Assembly: GCA_016508695.1 (NCBI GenBank)
Contig: VNKQ01000003.1
Span: 1,178,001-1,242,000 of the forward strand
Direction of reading: 5' to 3'
Length of the DNA: 64,000 nucleotides
DNA from: Hyphodiscus hymeniophilus
Taxonomy: Eukaryota; Ascomycota; Leotiomycetes; Helotiales; Hyphodiscaceae
Every line of letters starts with the position of its first letter. Within the stretch, counting starts at the first letter, position 1. A program made the position numbers and the translations under genes. The notes beneath the pieces were generated by a model that saw only the letters and a program-made list of their open reading frames with translations, ran no database searches and was not told the origin of the DNA. Shown one piece after another: positions 46,001 through 58,313 of this stretch.

Positions 46001-47639
46001 TATGGAGGGTAACGCTGTCCCGGTTCATTTTGACCGAACGTGGACTCACGCAGAAGCTCTTACTTTCAACAATGAGGACAAATCTCTTCTGCCATATCAG
46101 ATTACAACTCATTGTGACAAGCTCTTAGCAAAACAGAAGTCGATGTATACGAGAAAAGGTTTGCTCAACGATGAGCCCCTCCCCTATGACGACCCAAGCG
46201 ACTACGGTATTGATGAACACGAAAGTGCTCGAGACTTTCTTGCTACCATTACAAAGTACGTTCGCGGAAAGGCGTCCCACATGGCTGCAGTCCGACGAAA
46301 TATGGGGCTGCATGAATTTGAAGACGGGCCCAGGCTCACAGGAATACGCAACGATCTGATCAATGAGTCTGAAGATGAACGCCAACGACGTATCAGGGTC
46401 GAACGCACAACCAAGGTTTCTGCTAAGACATTGGGAATGTTCATCAAGCTCTGTCTCCTGAAGTACGAAAAAGCAAAGGTCGAACCTGGCCATGCGGTTG
46501 GTGCAGTCGGAGCACAGTCCATTGGAGAGCCTGGAACTCAAATGACCTTGAAGACTTTCCATTTCGCTGGTGTTGCCGGAATGAGCATCACTCAGGGAGT
46601 CCCACGTATTAAGGAAATTATAAATGCTTCAAAGGTTATTAGTACGCCTGTCATCACTTGCCCACTTGAGAACCCCCGACAGATCGAGGTCGCACGAGTG
46701 GTGAAAGGTCGCATCGAGAAAACCTATATCTCCGATGTCATTCGTTTCATCGAAGACATGTGGTCGGCTAAGAAGGCTACCATATGTCTCTCCGTCGATA
46801 ACGAAGTTCTCAACGATATGCATCTAGGAATAACTGTGGAAGACATTGCCAGTTCGATCTGTTTGAATAAGAAACTGAAGATCAAGGGCCACGACGTGAC
46901 TGTGGTTGGTGATTGTATCTTTGTGAACATTACGCACGATGGGACTAGTGGCAGCGCTGCTCGTGCTGCTGGTGCGAAGAGCAAGGTCTCTATCGATGAA
47001 GGGGGGTCCGATATCCTTCTAAGAGTCAACTATCTGAAGCGGGCTCTACCAGCCATCGCGATTTCAGGATATCCCGATGCTACTCGAGCCATCATCCAGA
47101 CTTCTGAGCAAAGCGAGCACGCTGTTTTAGTTGAAGGATATGGCCTCCGCGCCTGCATGACCACGGAAGGTGTTATCGGCGTTAAATGCTCCTCTAACAG
47201 TGTCATGGAATGTCGTGAAGTCCTCGGTATCGAAGCAGCGCGGACCACCATCGCAAAAGAAATCGGAGCCGTCATGGGAGACATGGGTATCGACCCTCGA
47301 CACATGCAACTACTCGCAGATGTTATGACATACAAAGGCGAGGTCCTCGGCATCACTCGTTTCGGCCTATCCAAGATGCGAGACAGCGTCCTGCAACTTG
47401 CCTCATTCGAGAAGACTCCGGACCATCTCTTCGAAGCTGCGGCGGGCATGAAGTCTGACAAGATTGAGGGTGTGAGCGAGTGCATTATCATGGGCCAGAC
47501 AATGAGTGTGGGCACAGGTGCATTCCAGGTGGTTAGACGATTGGGATTGAAGCCGGAAGATACAGTGAAGAAACCTACTGCTTTTGAGGATGCTGTGAAG
47601 GCAGATCAGTGGGAGCGGAAGAAGGCCGCGCGACGATGA
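43084..47639 (+). CDS. RPC1: RNA polymerase III largest subunit, one apparent frameshift
   Basis: Catalytic subunit of Pol III (yeast Rpo31/Rpc160), which makes tRNA and 5S rRNA. Exons: 43084..43329, 43388..43537 and 43591..47639, about 1481 residues if joined (yeast 1460). The zinc site CGTCGERLDNCNGHFGH lies in exon 2. The active site NADFDGDEMNLHVPQ (44758 onward) holds the three Mg-binding Asp. Other landmarks are [20 protein letters not shown], the bridge-helix region FVRNSFFTGLSPTEFLFHA, AVGAQSIGEPGTQMTLKTFH (trigger loop) and the C-terminal FEKTPDHLFEAA. At a CCCC run (45013..45016) the frame shifts. One more C would read from DIPPP into AVVKPQQLWTGKQVFSVLMR without loss. The gene is essential in yeast and no other copy is visible, so a base-calling error is likely. 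Confidence 0.96.
45013..45016 (+). other. Apparent one-base deletion in a C run of RPC1
   Basis: Upstream frame ends 45309 in nonsense (QLSSHSSYGLESRF); the downstream frame, from before 45020, encodes the conserved LWTGKQVFS segment. The two meet at this run with no room for an intron. Confidence 0.8.
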
Positions 47640-47895
47640 ACGAATAATGGGATTTGAAATTATAATTCATAGCGTGCATAGCAGGTAGGAGTTTTGTGTA
47701 ATGAGGCACAGGGCGTCAAATAGGGCATTGTAAACGGCAGGCAGCTTTGGCATTTAAATCAAAGGAAGACATGGATAGACAAAAGACTCTATTATCCCGA
47801 AAATTTGTTTCCATTTTTGGATGGTGAATCCAACAGCCTAAGCTCCCACTCCGTATTCTGCGATCTGGATGAATGCACGACGAGTACAAGACTGC

Positions 47896-50279
47896 TCACG
47901 TCAAAACAAATTCTCTGCTGATACCCTCGAAGGCCGTAATAGTACCACCGACAGCCTTGGAGTCCCCGTAATATCTGATGCGGTATTGCCCTGGCCGAGC
48001 CCATGCCTCTGTCTCCCACACTATCTCGACCTCACTCGTGCCCAGAATCTCGCTGACCTTTCTCCATTTAAAGACCAAACTCCAGTCGCTGTCATCTCTG
48101 GCCCTCGCCCACTGGCCCGTTCCGGAATCTAAACTCTCGACAGCTGCATATGTTTGCTCCAAACGGAGATTATTCCGAGGGTTTGCACCCTGGAATGTGA
48201 CAGACACGACTTCTCCGATGCCATAGGCTGGTTTTACATTAGTCAGAACATCCCCGTACGACTTGAATAAAGGTTTGCCATCGTATACAACGCCAGTGAT
48301 GAAAGACAGAGAGCGGTTGGAATTATCCGGTGGGAAGGGTCCAGGTGCTGGTTGGGATCTCGAGGCGGGGCTGAGATAGGGGAGATAAGAGAGCGTCAAA
48401 TTGATATATGCGTTAAGGGTATATGGCCCGTACAGTGTCGAGGCGCCTTCATACCTCTGGATACCGTATTCCTCTGGGGTCGCGATGTAGTGTGTATAAC
48501 TGTTTGCAGGACCTCCAATCACCACAACAGGGTCGGCTGCGGAACCGGACAGAGCCAGCGAGGAAGCAGAGTCATGAATAGCTTCTTTCCAACGTCGGCC
48601 GGCCATAGTGGTTGCTTCCCCGGGACTCACGATGATGACGAATTGTCCTACGCGCAGGACCTGCACATCGACAACATTCGGGGTCCAGAGGTAGGGACTG
48701 TTGATTTCTCCTACGTCTAAGAGAATAGGTTTAGGGAAGTGGCATCGTTTCTGCTCTTCACTGGGTTCTTTGATGACACCGGAAACGACTCTCCAGACAG
48801 GTGACGCGTTGGGTGCGTTGGGATCATTTTGTGTGAAATCGAAGGCTCCAGGACCGTCTGACGTACCGGCCGCAAAGGAATAGCCTAATGCCGCAGGGCA
48901 AGTATGTGTATAGCTGCCGTTGGCAAGTGGAAAGCTGAAGTTCGACATATCTTGAAAAGAATGGAAGGACTTGACAGAAGATCCCTCGATTTGGATACCT
49001 TTTGAATCGGCAATGTCGTATAAGTCCTTCGCTGGTTGGAACTGACGCCGACCGACTTCGTAGCAGGAGGCTGCTCCGTTATCCTTGACTCTGAAGAAAG
49101 GTCCTCGAGCGTGGCAGTATTGACTCTTACCATCAGCGCAGGTACTGTTCCTGAAACTGCATTGCTGGCCTGTGCCATCTTCACACCACGCGCCAAGAAC
49201 ATTGGGACTTGTGTCTCCCACGTTGGCTTGAGAGAAGCCTGCTACGAAACCATCGGCAACGTTCTCGTCTCCACGGACACTCTTCTCAAAAAGATCAGCT
49301 GCTACGCCTTTATTGTCACCAGAGATCAGAGTGTTGTTGCCGAGCATAGATGTTCCGTGGGTAGGAAACCAGGTGAGAACTCCTGTGTTCTTGCCATCGG
49401 AGGCACGTTGAAATTTCAACAGGGTCAAGTCTTTCTCAACCGACCCATCGTCCTCAGAGCTCGAATTGTATTCTGCCCTCTCTTCCACTGGGTTCGCAAG
49501 ATACGCATATAAACTACGATTAATATTTGCACCGAGCACTTTCGTGGAGGCAATGGTCAGATATCCAGGCTGCAGGCTCGTATGGGCTCTCTGGATCGAT
49601 AAAACCGCCCCCTCCACGATTGCCCTGTAGCTTTGCTTGTCAAATCCCTTGCTGGTAATTTGAGGCAGCAGATAATTCAACCAGGCTCCTGGACCTGAAT
49701 GCGAATGAGTACCAGTCACAGCCACGTTATGTTGTCCATAAACAGCAAAATCGTTCCCAAGGCCATTAATGCCATCCAAAATACCATATCTAACCGCGGT
49801 GTCCCCAGATTGTGTATCCAGGACCAGATAAACGAATCGGTCTTCTGGGTGTTCGATGTCTCCGATGATGAAAGCGCGAGAATAGAGTCGCTGCCGAAGT
49901 CCAGATCCCAGTTGCTTCGTATCCGCATAACCCATCATGTTGATCTCAACAACGGGACTGACAGCAAGTTAGCATATACTAGCATTATCAGAGGTCGGAG
50001 GGGATACCCTGTGATATCCGCTTTTCCAACCCCTAGAAGATATTGAGTTCTATTCGAACTTTCATGAGACCATCCATTGCTACCTTGGTTGCCCAATTTC
50101 CCCCAAACCCATGTCTCCCTCTGGTTGTCGAGGATTAGCCGGGTGAAAGCAAAGCATCCCAGAGCCAAGGCTAAAAGAAAAGCAATGGCTCTAGAAAGAC
50201 GTTTCCGTTTCGAACTTTCCCGCCTCCATAGCGATTGTGCTTCGGAAGGTCCGGCCTTCCGATGCTGTAGCGATTCCAT
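47896..50279 (-). CDS. Neutral ceramidase
   Basis: Zn-dependent amidase that splits ceramide into sphingosine and fatty acid. Exons 50279..50008 and 49957..47896, giving 777 residues. The N-terminus is a short basic cytosolic tail (ESSKRKRLSR) then one hydrophobic anchor (AIAFLLALALGCFAFTRLIL), predicting a type II membrane or secreted-pathway enzyme. The catalytic domain opens LLGVGKADITGPVVEINMMG. Zn-ligand motifs are GTHSHSGPGAWLNY and WFPTHGTSML; the catalytic Ser lies in ANVGDTSPNVLG. The C-terminal immunoglobulin-like domain ends with GYADS-independent sequence RPGQYRIRYYGDSKAVGGTI. Several N-x-S/T sites (NRSLYAY, NGSYTH, NLTLSY, NRSLSF) fit a glycosylated protein. Confidence 0.95.
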
Positions 50280-52375
50280 ACTGTCCCTTATAGAGTGATC
50301 AGTCTTTTATTGCAGTTGTGGCCCTCAACAGAGGGAGCCGTGGAGTTGCTAGATCATTATTTCCTCTAGTGAAGCTTCACGTTGTGATGATGGCCTCGGA
50401 AGCTCGCCTCTTACGGCTCAAGCTCGCATCGACTAAAATATTGCTGCCTTCCGCGCAAGGCACGCGGATTTTCTCAAACAGATGTCGGGTGAACTCGCTC
50501 ATAGCTGCAGTTTTATCCTATACAACGACATACGGACTATATTATGGATGCGCATATCGCGAGTTCAACCGTCAGCAACAAGTTTACCCTTGAAACATAC
50601 AGAAAGATGGGCTAGGTAGTCGATTCCCATGCAATACGGTCTGCTTTTCTCCCAAGTCTGCAACTGCCGAAACCTTTGAGAAAGATCTGCAAAGGACAAC
50701 GAGAAAAGGAATGTAGTAACGGTGAAAGACTATCTCGGTAATCCCGTAATAGTTGGAACGAAGGAGTTGAGGGAATGGGGACGCGGGAGAATGATCTTGG
50801 TACCTATTCCTTTGTCTGTCAGGTGGAGAGGGTTCCCATCGCCATATTCGGCCTGATTCTTCTTGAGGATCTGGAGGTAGGATCCAATACTCACTTATTC
50901 ATCAATGAAATGGAGCTGAGAAGCCACGATGTCAGTCTTGGAAACATCATAGACGTCCCAACGCAATCGCTTCACCGCCAATTTCGCTCAGCTTTGGAGA
51001 AACCACAGTTTCCAGGTCAGAGGAATAGTTATTGAGACAACCAAGCACGGACTGAATCCTTGTTGCTATTTCCATTCTAACTATAGTAAAGATTGCGCGG
51101 AAAGGCGGTTGCTTTCCCGACGTACTTGAGTGTCATCTCCAGGCAAGCGGACATCAATAATGGTGTCATTCAGCTAGCTCATGGAACAGGTCGTCTGTCA
51201 AAGAGCACTTTTTTCCAGAAGAAGCATATGCATCTGTTCAGGGCCGAGGGATAGTAGTGAAGTGACGGAAGCTTTCAACATCGTTCTAGAACTCGGCGCG
51301 TAGACAGCAGCATCCTCTTTTAATAGATAACTTGCAGCCAGTCTACCACCTTTTAGGGAAAACGTTCGCTACCTAAGTCCAAATCTGTCTTGTTTGTCTT
51401 CCTGCACATGCAACGGCTGATCTGCCCATGTACGTGTTGGGGCAATCTCTGAACGTCGGTCAAAAGTTACACTTTTTCTTGGACTCTTGGAGATGCCCCG
51501 ACCTATTTTGAGACGTGGCGTACATACAATACAGTACAAGTCCTTTAGCGAGGCGCAGTTCGTGGGGTTGCAACCGTGGTGGAAGTCTCCCGAGTCCCGA
51601 ATCCTCCCTCCACACACACTTGGAAGTATTCAGGAAAAAACTAGCTCGCTGCAAAGCGATTCCAAGTCTCGTCCGAACTATCGTCTCGCCAAAAGGGAGG
51701 TGGGAAAAGAAGAATGGTTCAAAACATACGACCCTCTATTCCAAGGTGGATGACAAGCCGCGTCCTGGAGGATGGACTCCCAGGCTCATGTCGGGCATGT
51801 CATTCATCACCATTTTTGATTGTCTCGGAACAAAAGGTGATTACTGTACACACGATGCTGACAAGAAACTCCACAAAGTTACCGACAAAGCTTGTCTTAT
51901 CGAGTTATCACTGATCAGACCTTCGGACGGCGAAATCTGGGGGCGTAGACTGATAGTAGGGGTTCCTTCGGGGGTGGCATAGCATGTTACAGTGCTTACC
52001 AGGAATCTCCCGTAGCTGGGACCCACGATACCGCCCTCCTCCTGGCTTCGAGGGAGAAACAGGCGGTTTCAAGACATGAGACATGAAGATCAATCTTGTT
52101 CAACAATCAACATGCTGGCTACAGCACGCCCTTTCGCGGCGTACGGGGAAGTACCTGGAAGGATTGGTTCCTTACGGCATCGACGTCGGCTACGGATTCG
52201 AACTCACAAGCTTTTACTTGCATTCTGGGACTGGAGCAGTGGAGATGTCGTTCTGTGCTCGCGGAGACGAACGAAGATGCTTCTTTCTTCGGGACATGAG
52301 GTGGGGTAGTTCCTGGGTTGCCCCTGAGGCGGGCACTTTCCCTCCAATACAACCCAACGCAGCCCAGCAGATGAT

Positions 52376-52391
52376 GTACTTGTACAAGTAC
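52376..52391. repeat. Perfect 16-bp palindrome
   Basis: GTACTTGTACAAGTAC equals its own reverse complement. It lies in the gene-poor region about 2.5 kb upstream of the C2H2 regulator. Confidence 0.8.
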
Positions 52392-54281
52392 TCGTACGAT
52401 ATTCGATACACTATCATCATAACCCTCGTATAACGCATGATCAGTCAGTGGAAAAAAGATACGTCCGCTTTCGAGTGAACCACATCAGTTACGATCTTCG
52501 AGGATTTAACTAATTTCCCAAGACCAGCATCCCCCTTTCCGATGGGCTAGCTATATCATCAGGCCATTCTCGAAAGATCTCGGGGCAGCTTTGTCGAGCA
52601 ACTTTTCTACCTTATGTTGTTCTACAGTAACGCCCTGGTTGCAGACTTACGCGCAGATCTCAGTAAAAGATTAGACAAAAACAATCGAGCGCGGCTCACG
52701 AAACCACAACTGACAGGTAATACCCAGCAAGTATACTCAGCAGCTGCATGAATTACCATCACATACAGTACGAAGGCCAATCATTCCATACCTAGGGATG
52801 ATACATTTCAAGTCCTCGCTCGGCTGCATAAAACCAAGGAGAAGTAGGTATATATCAGCATAGGCCAATCACGAGCCGCTACTATCTAGAAAGGAGCATA
52901 CCTGCCCTATCCTACCGAAAATTCGTAAAGGTTCCAATCAGATGATTGATGCGCAGTTCCCCTGCCCTGGCGAACAGTGACGCAAGAGCAGCGATGGTTT
53001 CTGGCGGAAAAGGTACGGTAGCGGTACAAGATCTCGGAGTTTCAGTAGGGAGGCCCTTGCAGACTCGAGGACTTGAAATATGTGGATGTCCTGGAGTCTC
53101 TAGATGTTTTAAATATTCTAGATTTTGTAGATGTTCTCTAGTGGAAACTGAGAATGGTTGGCAGTCTGGAGCACCCTCTGGAGCAGAGTTGGGTCTTAGG
53201 GGACTGGCGAGCACGGAGAACAACGAAAGGGTTTGCGCAAATACTGTATCTGCCAATGTTTTGATATCGAAGATTGACGATTTAATATTCGTTGCTCGTT
53301 CTGCGTGGATGTCTCTGCTAGCAATATAATCTGTATTATTAGGAAAAGGGCAATTCCCCCTGCATGTGTCCCAAGCTCCGATGGATTGGGACTGAGGTGT
53401 CACTCCATACACCCACCAACAAACACTTCCCCGGCTCTGCTCGCAATGCTTGCTCACTCATCTACCATCGTTGCAAACCAGTCATCCCATCAATTGTGTG
53501 CTGGACATTTCTCCGATTTCTTATTTTATGCTCTCTGTGCATATCTCCATACGGCCAATTTGGCTCTGTGTGGGTGCAACAGAGCAGTGGATATTTGAGG
53601 AGAGGCGCAATACAGAGTTGTATCCAAAATTAGACGCTTAGTTGCATCGCGTGGGTTAGGTGCAGGCCCGCCGCCATCACCACGGGCCGTCGCCTGTTAC
53701 TCGAGTCTGGGACTGCAAGGGGGATGAGTGGGAAGGGCAGCAGACAAGGGTCTCTCCGTACTGTACGAGGTAGTTAAGTGGATTCCCTTTGCATCGGTGC
53801 ATCTTCGAGAAACCCCAACTGGTGCAACTCGCTGACAGATGACAGATGACATCGCACGGAGAAGGATGGTAGTGCTGTACTGTGGGACTCTAGTACAGTA
53901 TAGTACAGTGTCCTTGACCCGGATCTTGATTATGTACATGTTGTACATGAGGAGGAAGAATGAGTACATCGTTCTGCTCTCTGAGGAACTGCTCGAGACT
54001 CTACAGTACAGTAATCAAGAGGAGAGCAGAGAGATTGGAAGACTGGGACCAGGACCAGGACCAGGATGCTCTCTTCGAGTTTAATGGGCATTGGACATAC
54101 ATGGGTGGCTTCAACCACCGAAACCCCCTCTGCCACGCCTTACAAGGTTAGCGCTATGATGCCCACGAGACGTCGAGACCTGAGAGGTGTTGGCCTTGCA
54201 GGCAGTTGCTGCAGCTTCTCACCGCGGCCAAGGATGGCTTGAGCCCTTCCCGCTTCCGGAACCAAAAGACCCCTCTATATG

Positions 54282-54301
54282 CTTCTTCTTCTTCTTCTTC
54301 T
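54282..54301 (+). repeat. CTT microsatellite
   Basis: About six CTT units in a row within a pyrimidine-rich stretch upstream of the transcription factor. Confidence 0.8.
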
Positions 54302-54895
54302 TTTAGCCTTGTCTACAGTTTACCGTTTAAACCCACCCGCCTTCTGCAAGACTGCAATAGGTACCGCTTCGGTTTGGACGATGGCGCTTATTTGGACCAT
54401 TACTCTCTATTAATGCCCCCCTCGATGCACAAGTCTCCATGGATTATCTCCCTTTTTGGACTGGCGGCAGAGGAATATGCAAACCCGTCTGCATCGATTC
54501 AGCCATGTGTGCATGGGTTGTCGACCAGGAAAGTCTTTGGTGGTAGCCCTTCCAACCTCCTCTCTCTCCTCTCCACCGACCACCACTCTTCTTTCCTAAT
54601 AAGCGTAGTTACGACAAGGTCAGCAATGCCCTGTGGTTTGTTCTATCTTCGTGCATCGACTGCGCATTTGTCTGTGGATATTGGAAGTTTCTTTTCTTGA
54701 GATGCCTTTTTAAAATCCGATCCACCTAAGCTCGTCTCTACCCCAGCGATCTCTTTACCAAACATCGTGCCTTGTCGGCTTGTACCTGTTCCTGAACCCA
54801 GATTTCGGCCCCCCTGACGACAAACCTCTTGGTCGGCTGTGCAAGGCTGAAAGGATCAACCACCTCAGGATATTCGGTTCCAATTTGAGGCCACA

Positions 54896-57800
54896 ATGTC
54901 TGCTCTGAAGGATATCATGGATGTGGACGTCGAACCTCTCGACTCCCAGGCCGCCTATAGAAGGGCAAAGGAAGCCTCCCAACTTCAAGCCTCGCATTCT
55001 TCTGTCGATCATCGATCTGTTAGTCGTTCGCCCTCGCTTGACGATACCAACAAAGGGAAAACACTCAAGCGGCGTAGATCAGATAGGATCTCCCAACCAG
55101 GGCCAACAAACCTCATACGCCGGCGTAGCAGTGCCGCACGCGAGGAAAACGCTATGAATTATAACTCTGGCTATCAGGTTGAGCTCGGAGTAGGTGGTTC
55201 AAATCAAGCAAGCACATCAGGAAGTCCTCAACAGTCTTCAAGAGGATCAGAGCAGCCAACACCCGAGATGCCCGTGAAGTACACACCGGTGACGGGGCGC
55301 ATAAGCCGAGCGAAGAAAGGGGTCCCCGTACATACTTGTGATATCTGTCGGCCCGTCAAGGTGAGTTTCATCCGTCATAGGCTTGCAATGCCAGCTACTG
55401 ATTCATTTCTAGACCTTCACCAGAGCAGAACATCTAAGGTATGCCACTGGCGTTCGAGCATGATTGCAAAACAGACTTGCTAATAGAGCTTCATAGACGG
55501 CATCAGTTGAGCCATCAAAAACCAGCATATCCATGCACCTTCCAGGACTGTGAGAGGGCTTTCCATCGTCCAGACCTATTGGCCCGCCATCTCCATCGAC
55601 AGTCAGTACTTCAAATCTCTCTCTTTGTTTTGCGACTAACTTCATCGCAGTGAAACACAAGGAGAGAAGGCTTACAGATCCACTGGCTCCCGAAGCAGGG
55701 GACCTTCTTCAAGTCCATCAGAAAGCCGGACACCGCCTCTGAAAGTCGAACCCCCATCTCAGCATGCTACTGTAAACCAGACTTCTCCCACCGAGTCACT
55801 GACCCCCAGAACTTCAGGAGGTGCCGAAGGTTCAATGACAGCTTTCAGCGCCATCACGAGTAGCTTCCAGGCTGTCAATTTCTCGCCTGTTACTGGGAGC
55901 TCGAACAAACGCTCTGCGAGTGAGGCACAGCTTTCGGGCGCCGGTCCATATTCTCCGTCTTCGCCTTCTTCTGGGATAACTGCCCGGCCCCCTACAGTAT
56001 TTGGTGGTCATATAACATCTTCTCCCTTCCAATCGAACAGTGAAGCGAATCTGACCAATGGAGACCATTTCGCTCGCGCTTCACAAGACGGCTTTGGTGG
56101 CTTGTTTTTCGAGCCGAACAGTTCCAATTTCCCCAACTATAGCGGTTCGCAATCCCTGCCTTTGTTACGAATCCCAGGGGAGACATATGTTCCTGGCTTA
56201 TCACATACCCAAGACAACTCGCCATGGTGTTCATCTGCATCTGATAGCAACTACTCCACACAATCGGAAGGATCTCGGAACGACCGCCTTTGGGCAATGA
56301 GAGGCCGCGCGCACTCAATCACTACCACTGCCGATTGGTCAGGACCTATAGGGACAGCACAATGGTCATCTCACCCTATGGGTACTATGCCTCAAGATAT
56401 GCGGAGCCCCCCTGCCTTCGATTCTATGCTAGAACCCTATGAAACGCCGTATTCGTCCCCACGAATGACTCCACCAACATCTACTCGTCAATTATTAGAC
56501 GTTCCTGGTACATTTGGTGGTTATTACATGGAATCAGTGGGTTCTCCAGCCCTGCCGACATATAATAAGCCAATGGCTCATTCGTTTCTTCCAGCGTCCC
56601 CCACACGAATATCCGACTCCGGGCTGGCAAGCATTGATCAGCGGAAGGACATGGTTGAGCAGCAGCCTCTAGGACCGCTGGGGACCTTGACAATGGGCTC
56701 GTCGGCAAGCTATCAAACACAGCTGGCACAGCTAGATGGCTATATTTCTAGCTACTGGCGGTCTTTCGACCACCTTTTCCCCATTATTCATCGCGGCACC
56801 TTCGACCCGGCTGAAGACAGTCTGCTATCTTCGGCTATGGCTGCAATGGGCACCCAATATCACGATTCTCCAGAGGCACGGCAGAGAGGAGTTGAACTAA
56901 ACGACTACTGCAGGAAGAGCATCGGCTTGGTGAAGTAACCCCAACCTTTCTTCTGGCATTGTTTACTGACCTCTATATAGTGTCTCAACTGGAATCTACA
57001 TACCATGCAAGCGATTCTGCTCACCGAAATATTCACACGCTTCCGTGGGAGGAAGACCAACATTGAAACGTCCCACCATTTCAAAGAGGTTTACACAAGG
57101 GTAAGTCATCATTACCACCGCTTATTTCCGTTTGAAACTAACACTCGAGAAGCTGCTCAACAACTCCAGTCGGGATCAGACGCCTTTCTCCACTCACAGC
57201 TCAAACGCAGCCGCAGGTGATTCACTACTGGACCCTTTCACCACCCATCAAACCATTCAGAGTCTCCAATCCGGTCTTCACAACGATTGGACACAATGGG
57301 CCGACACCGAGGCAAGACTGCGCCTCCTAGCAGCCTGCTTCATGCTCGACATACATCAATCCATCTACCACGAACGGCCGCGCTTAGATGTTGCTATCGA
57401 AGAGGTCGCTTCCATGCTGTGCCTTCCATGTCATGACGACTCCTGGAACGCTCCGTCGGCCGAAGACTGGCAAGCTCAATCAGTGGACTATTCAGTTCAA
57501 CATCTTCCACTTCTTGAGCAGGATCTGTCCTCGCAATACATTGTCACTTCCTCCCCATTTGCGCAATGTCTCTATATTTGCTCGCTCGCCACACATCTTC
57601 CACCTCGGGATGACCCAACATATCCCTGTGACTTTCTTCCCCATAGTATGGCCAACTCAATCGTGAGTTTGCGGACTCTCTTTCCCACATCGCCACTAGC
57701 ACATTCCTACCTCGCCCTCCACCATACGCCGCTACACGATCTCCTGGCAATAGCAGGCGACACATGGGTCTTCGGAAAGAAGATCACTCCCCCGTCGGCT

Positions 57801-58313
57801 TTCCACTCTGCTCAATCTAGGTTAAAGATCTGGTCTTCCTCTTTGGCCGCCGCCGCCGCAACACAGCATGCCTGCCATGTTATTACAACAATTCTGCAAC
57901 CTCAGTCTCCGAGATCGATTTGCGTTTCAGACTATTGGGCGTTGTATACTGCCGCACTGATTTGCTGGGCTTTCGGTCACAGGTATCAGTCATCGTCCTC
58001 GGGCGCTACGGCTATCCGGTCAGATCACTCGAATGCTACCGATAATTCGGCAATGGAGATCGACTCACCTCTCGGGTCCTCAGCTGATGAAGCAAAGTTG
58101 AAGGCGCTAACATACATCAATGGTATCCTGGAACTCGGTACTGAGGACCTATTGACCAGTAAAGCGAATATGAAGGGCGATACTGCCGGTATCATCGAGG
58201 CCGTCCGCTCCACGTTGGAGTTTGAGAGTGTAGGCAATAAGTGTATGATGATTGTAGATGCAGTCCTCGTCTTGACCCGCATCATAGAGGGCGGCAGGGG
58301 AAAATGGTTTTGA
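54896..58313 (+). CDS. C2H2 zinc-finger transcription factor with fungal-specific regulatory domain
   Basis: Six exons: 54896..55360, 55413..55438, 55497..55601, 55651..56929, 56981..57100 and 57153..58313, giving 1051 residues. Two C2H2 fingers are assembled from the first four exons: CDIC...HLRRHQLSH, and CTFQDC...LLARHLHRH, the second completed by the first codon of exon 4. The middle is Ser/Pro-rich and probably disordered. The C-terminal half is the fungal transcription-factor domain: LDGYISSYWRSFDHLFPIIH, NLHTMQAILLTEIFTRFRGR and LRLLAACFMLDIHQSIYHER. This combination occurs in regulators of the carbon, asexual development or lipid response type; the target is unknown. Exon 2 is only 26 nt. 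A long gene-poor region precedes the gene. Confidence 0.92.

Larger units (their letters stand above)
50280..54895. other. Long gene-poor region upstream of the C2H2 regulator
   Basis: About 4.6 kb without a supportable gene. Frames such as 50775..51035, 51515..51982 and 52946..53329 have no family features. Visible structure: a perfect 16-bp palindrome (52376..52391), repeated GTACAG words around 53880-54020, an ACCAGG triplication near 54050, and a CTT microsatellite near 54282-54300. The 3' part (54200-54895) is pyrimidine-rich and could be a long leader. The length suggests extended regulatory sequence for the downstream transcription factor, or an unannotated non-coding transcript. Confidence 0.45.

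Noticed and set aside
51515..51982. 155-codon frame in the gene-poor region
   Set aside because: No family features, overlapped by other chance frames; no intron or start context.
54040..54070. ACCAGG triplication as a functional repeat
   Set aside because: Three imperfect hexamers are within chance for this region; noted only as a simple repeat.
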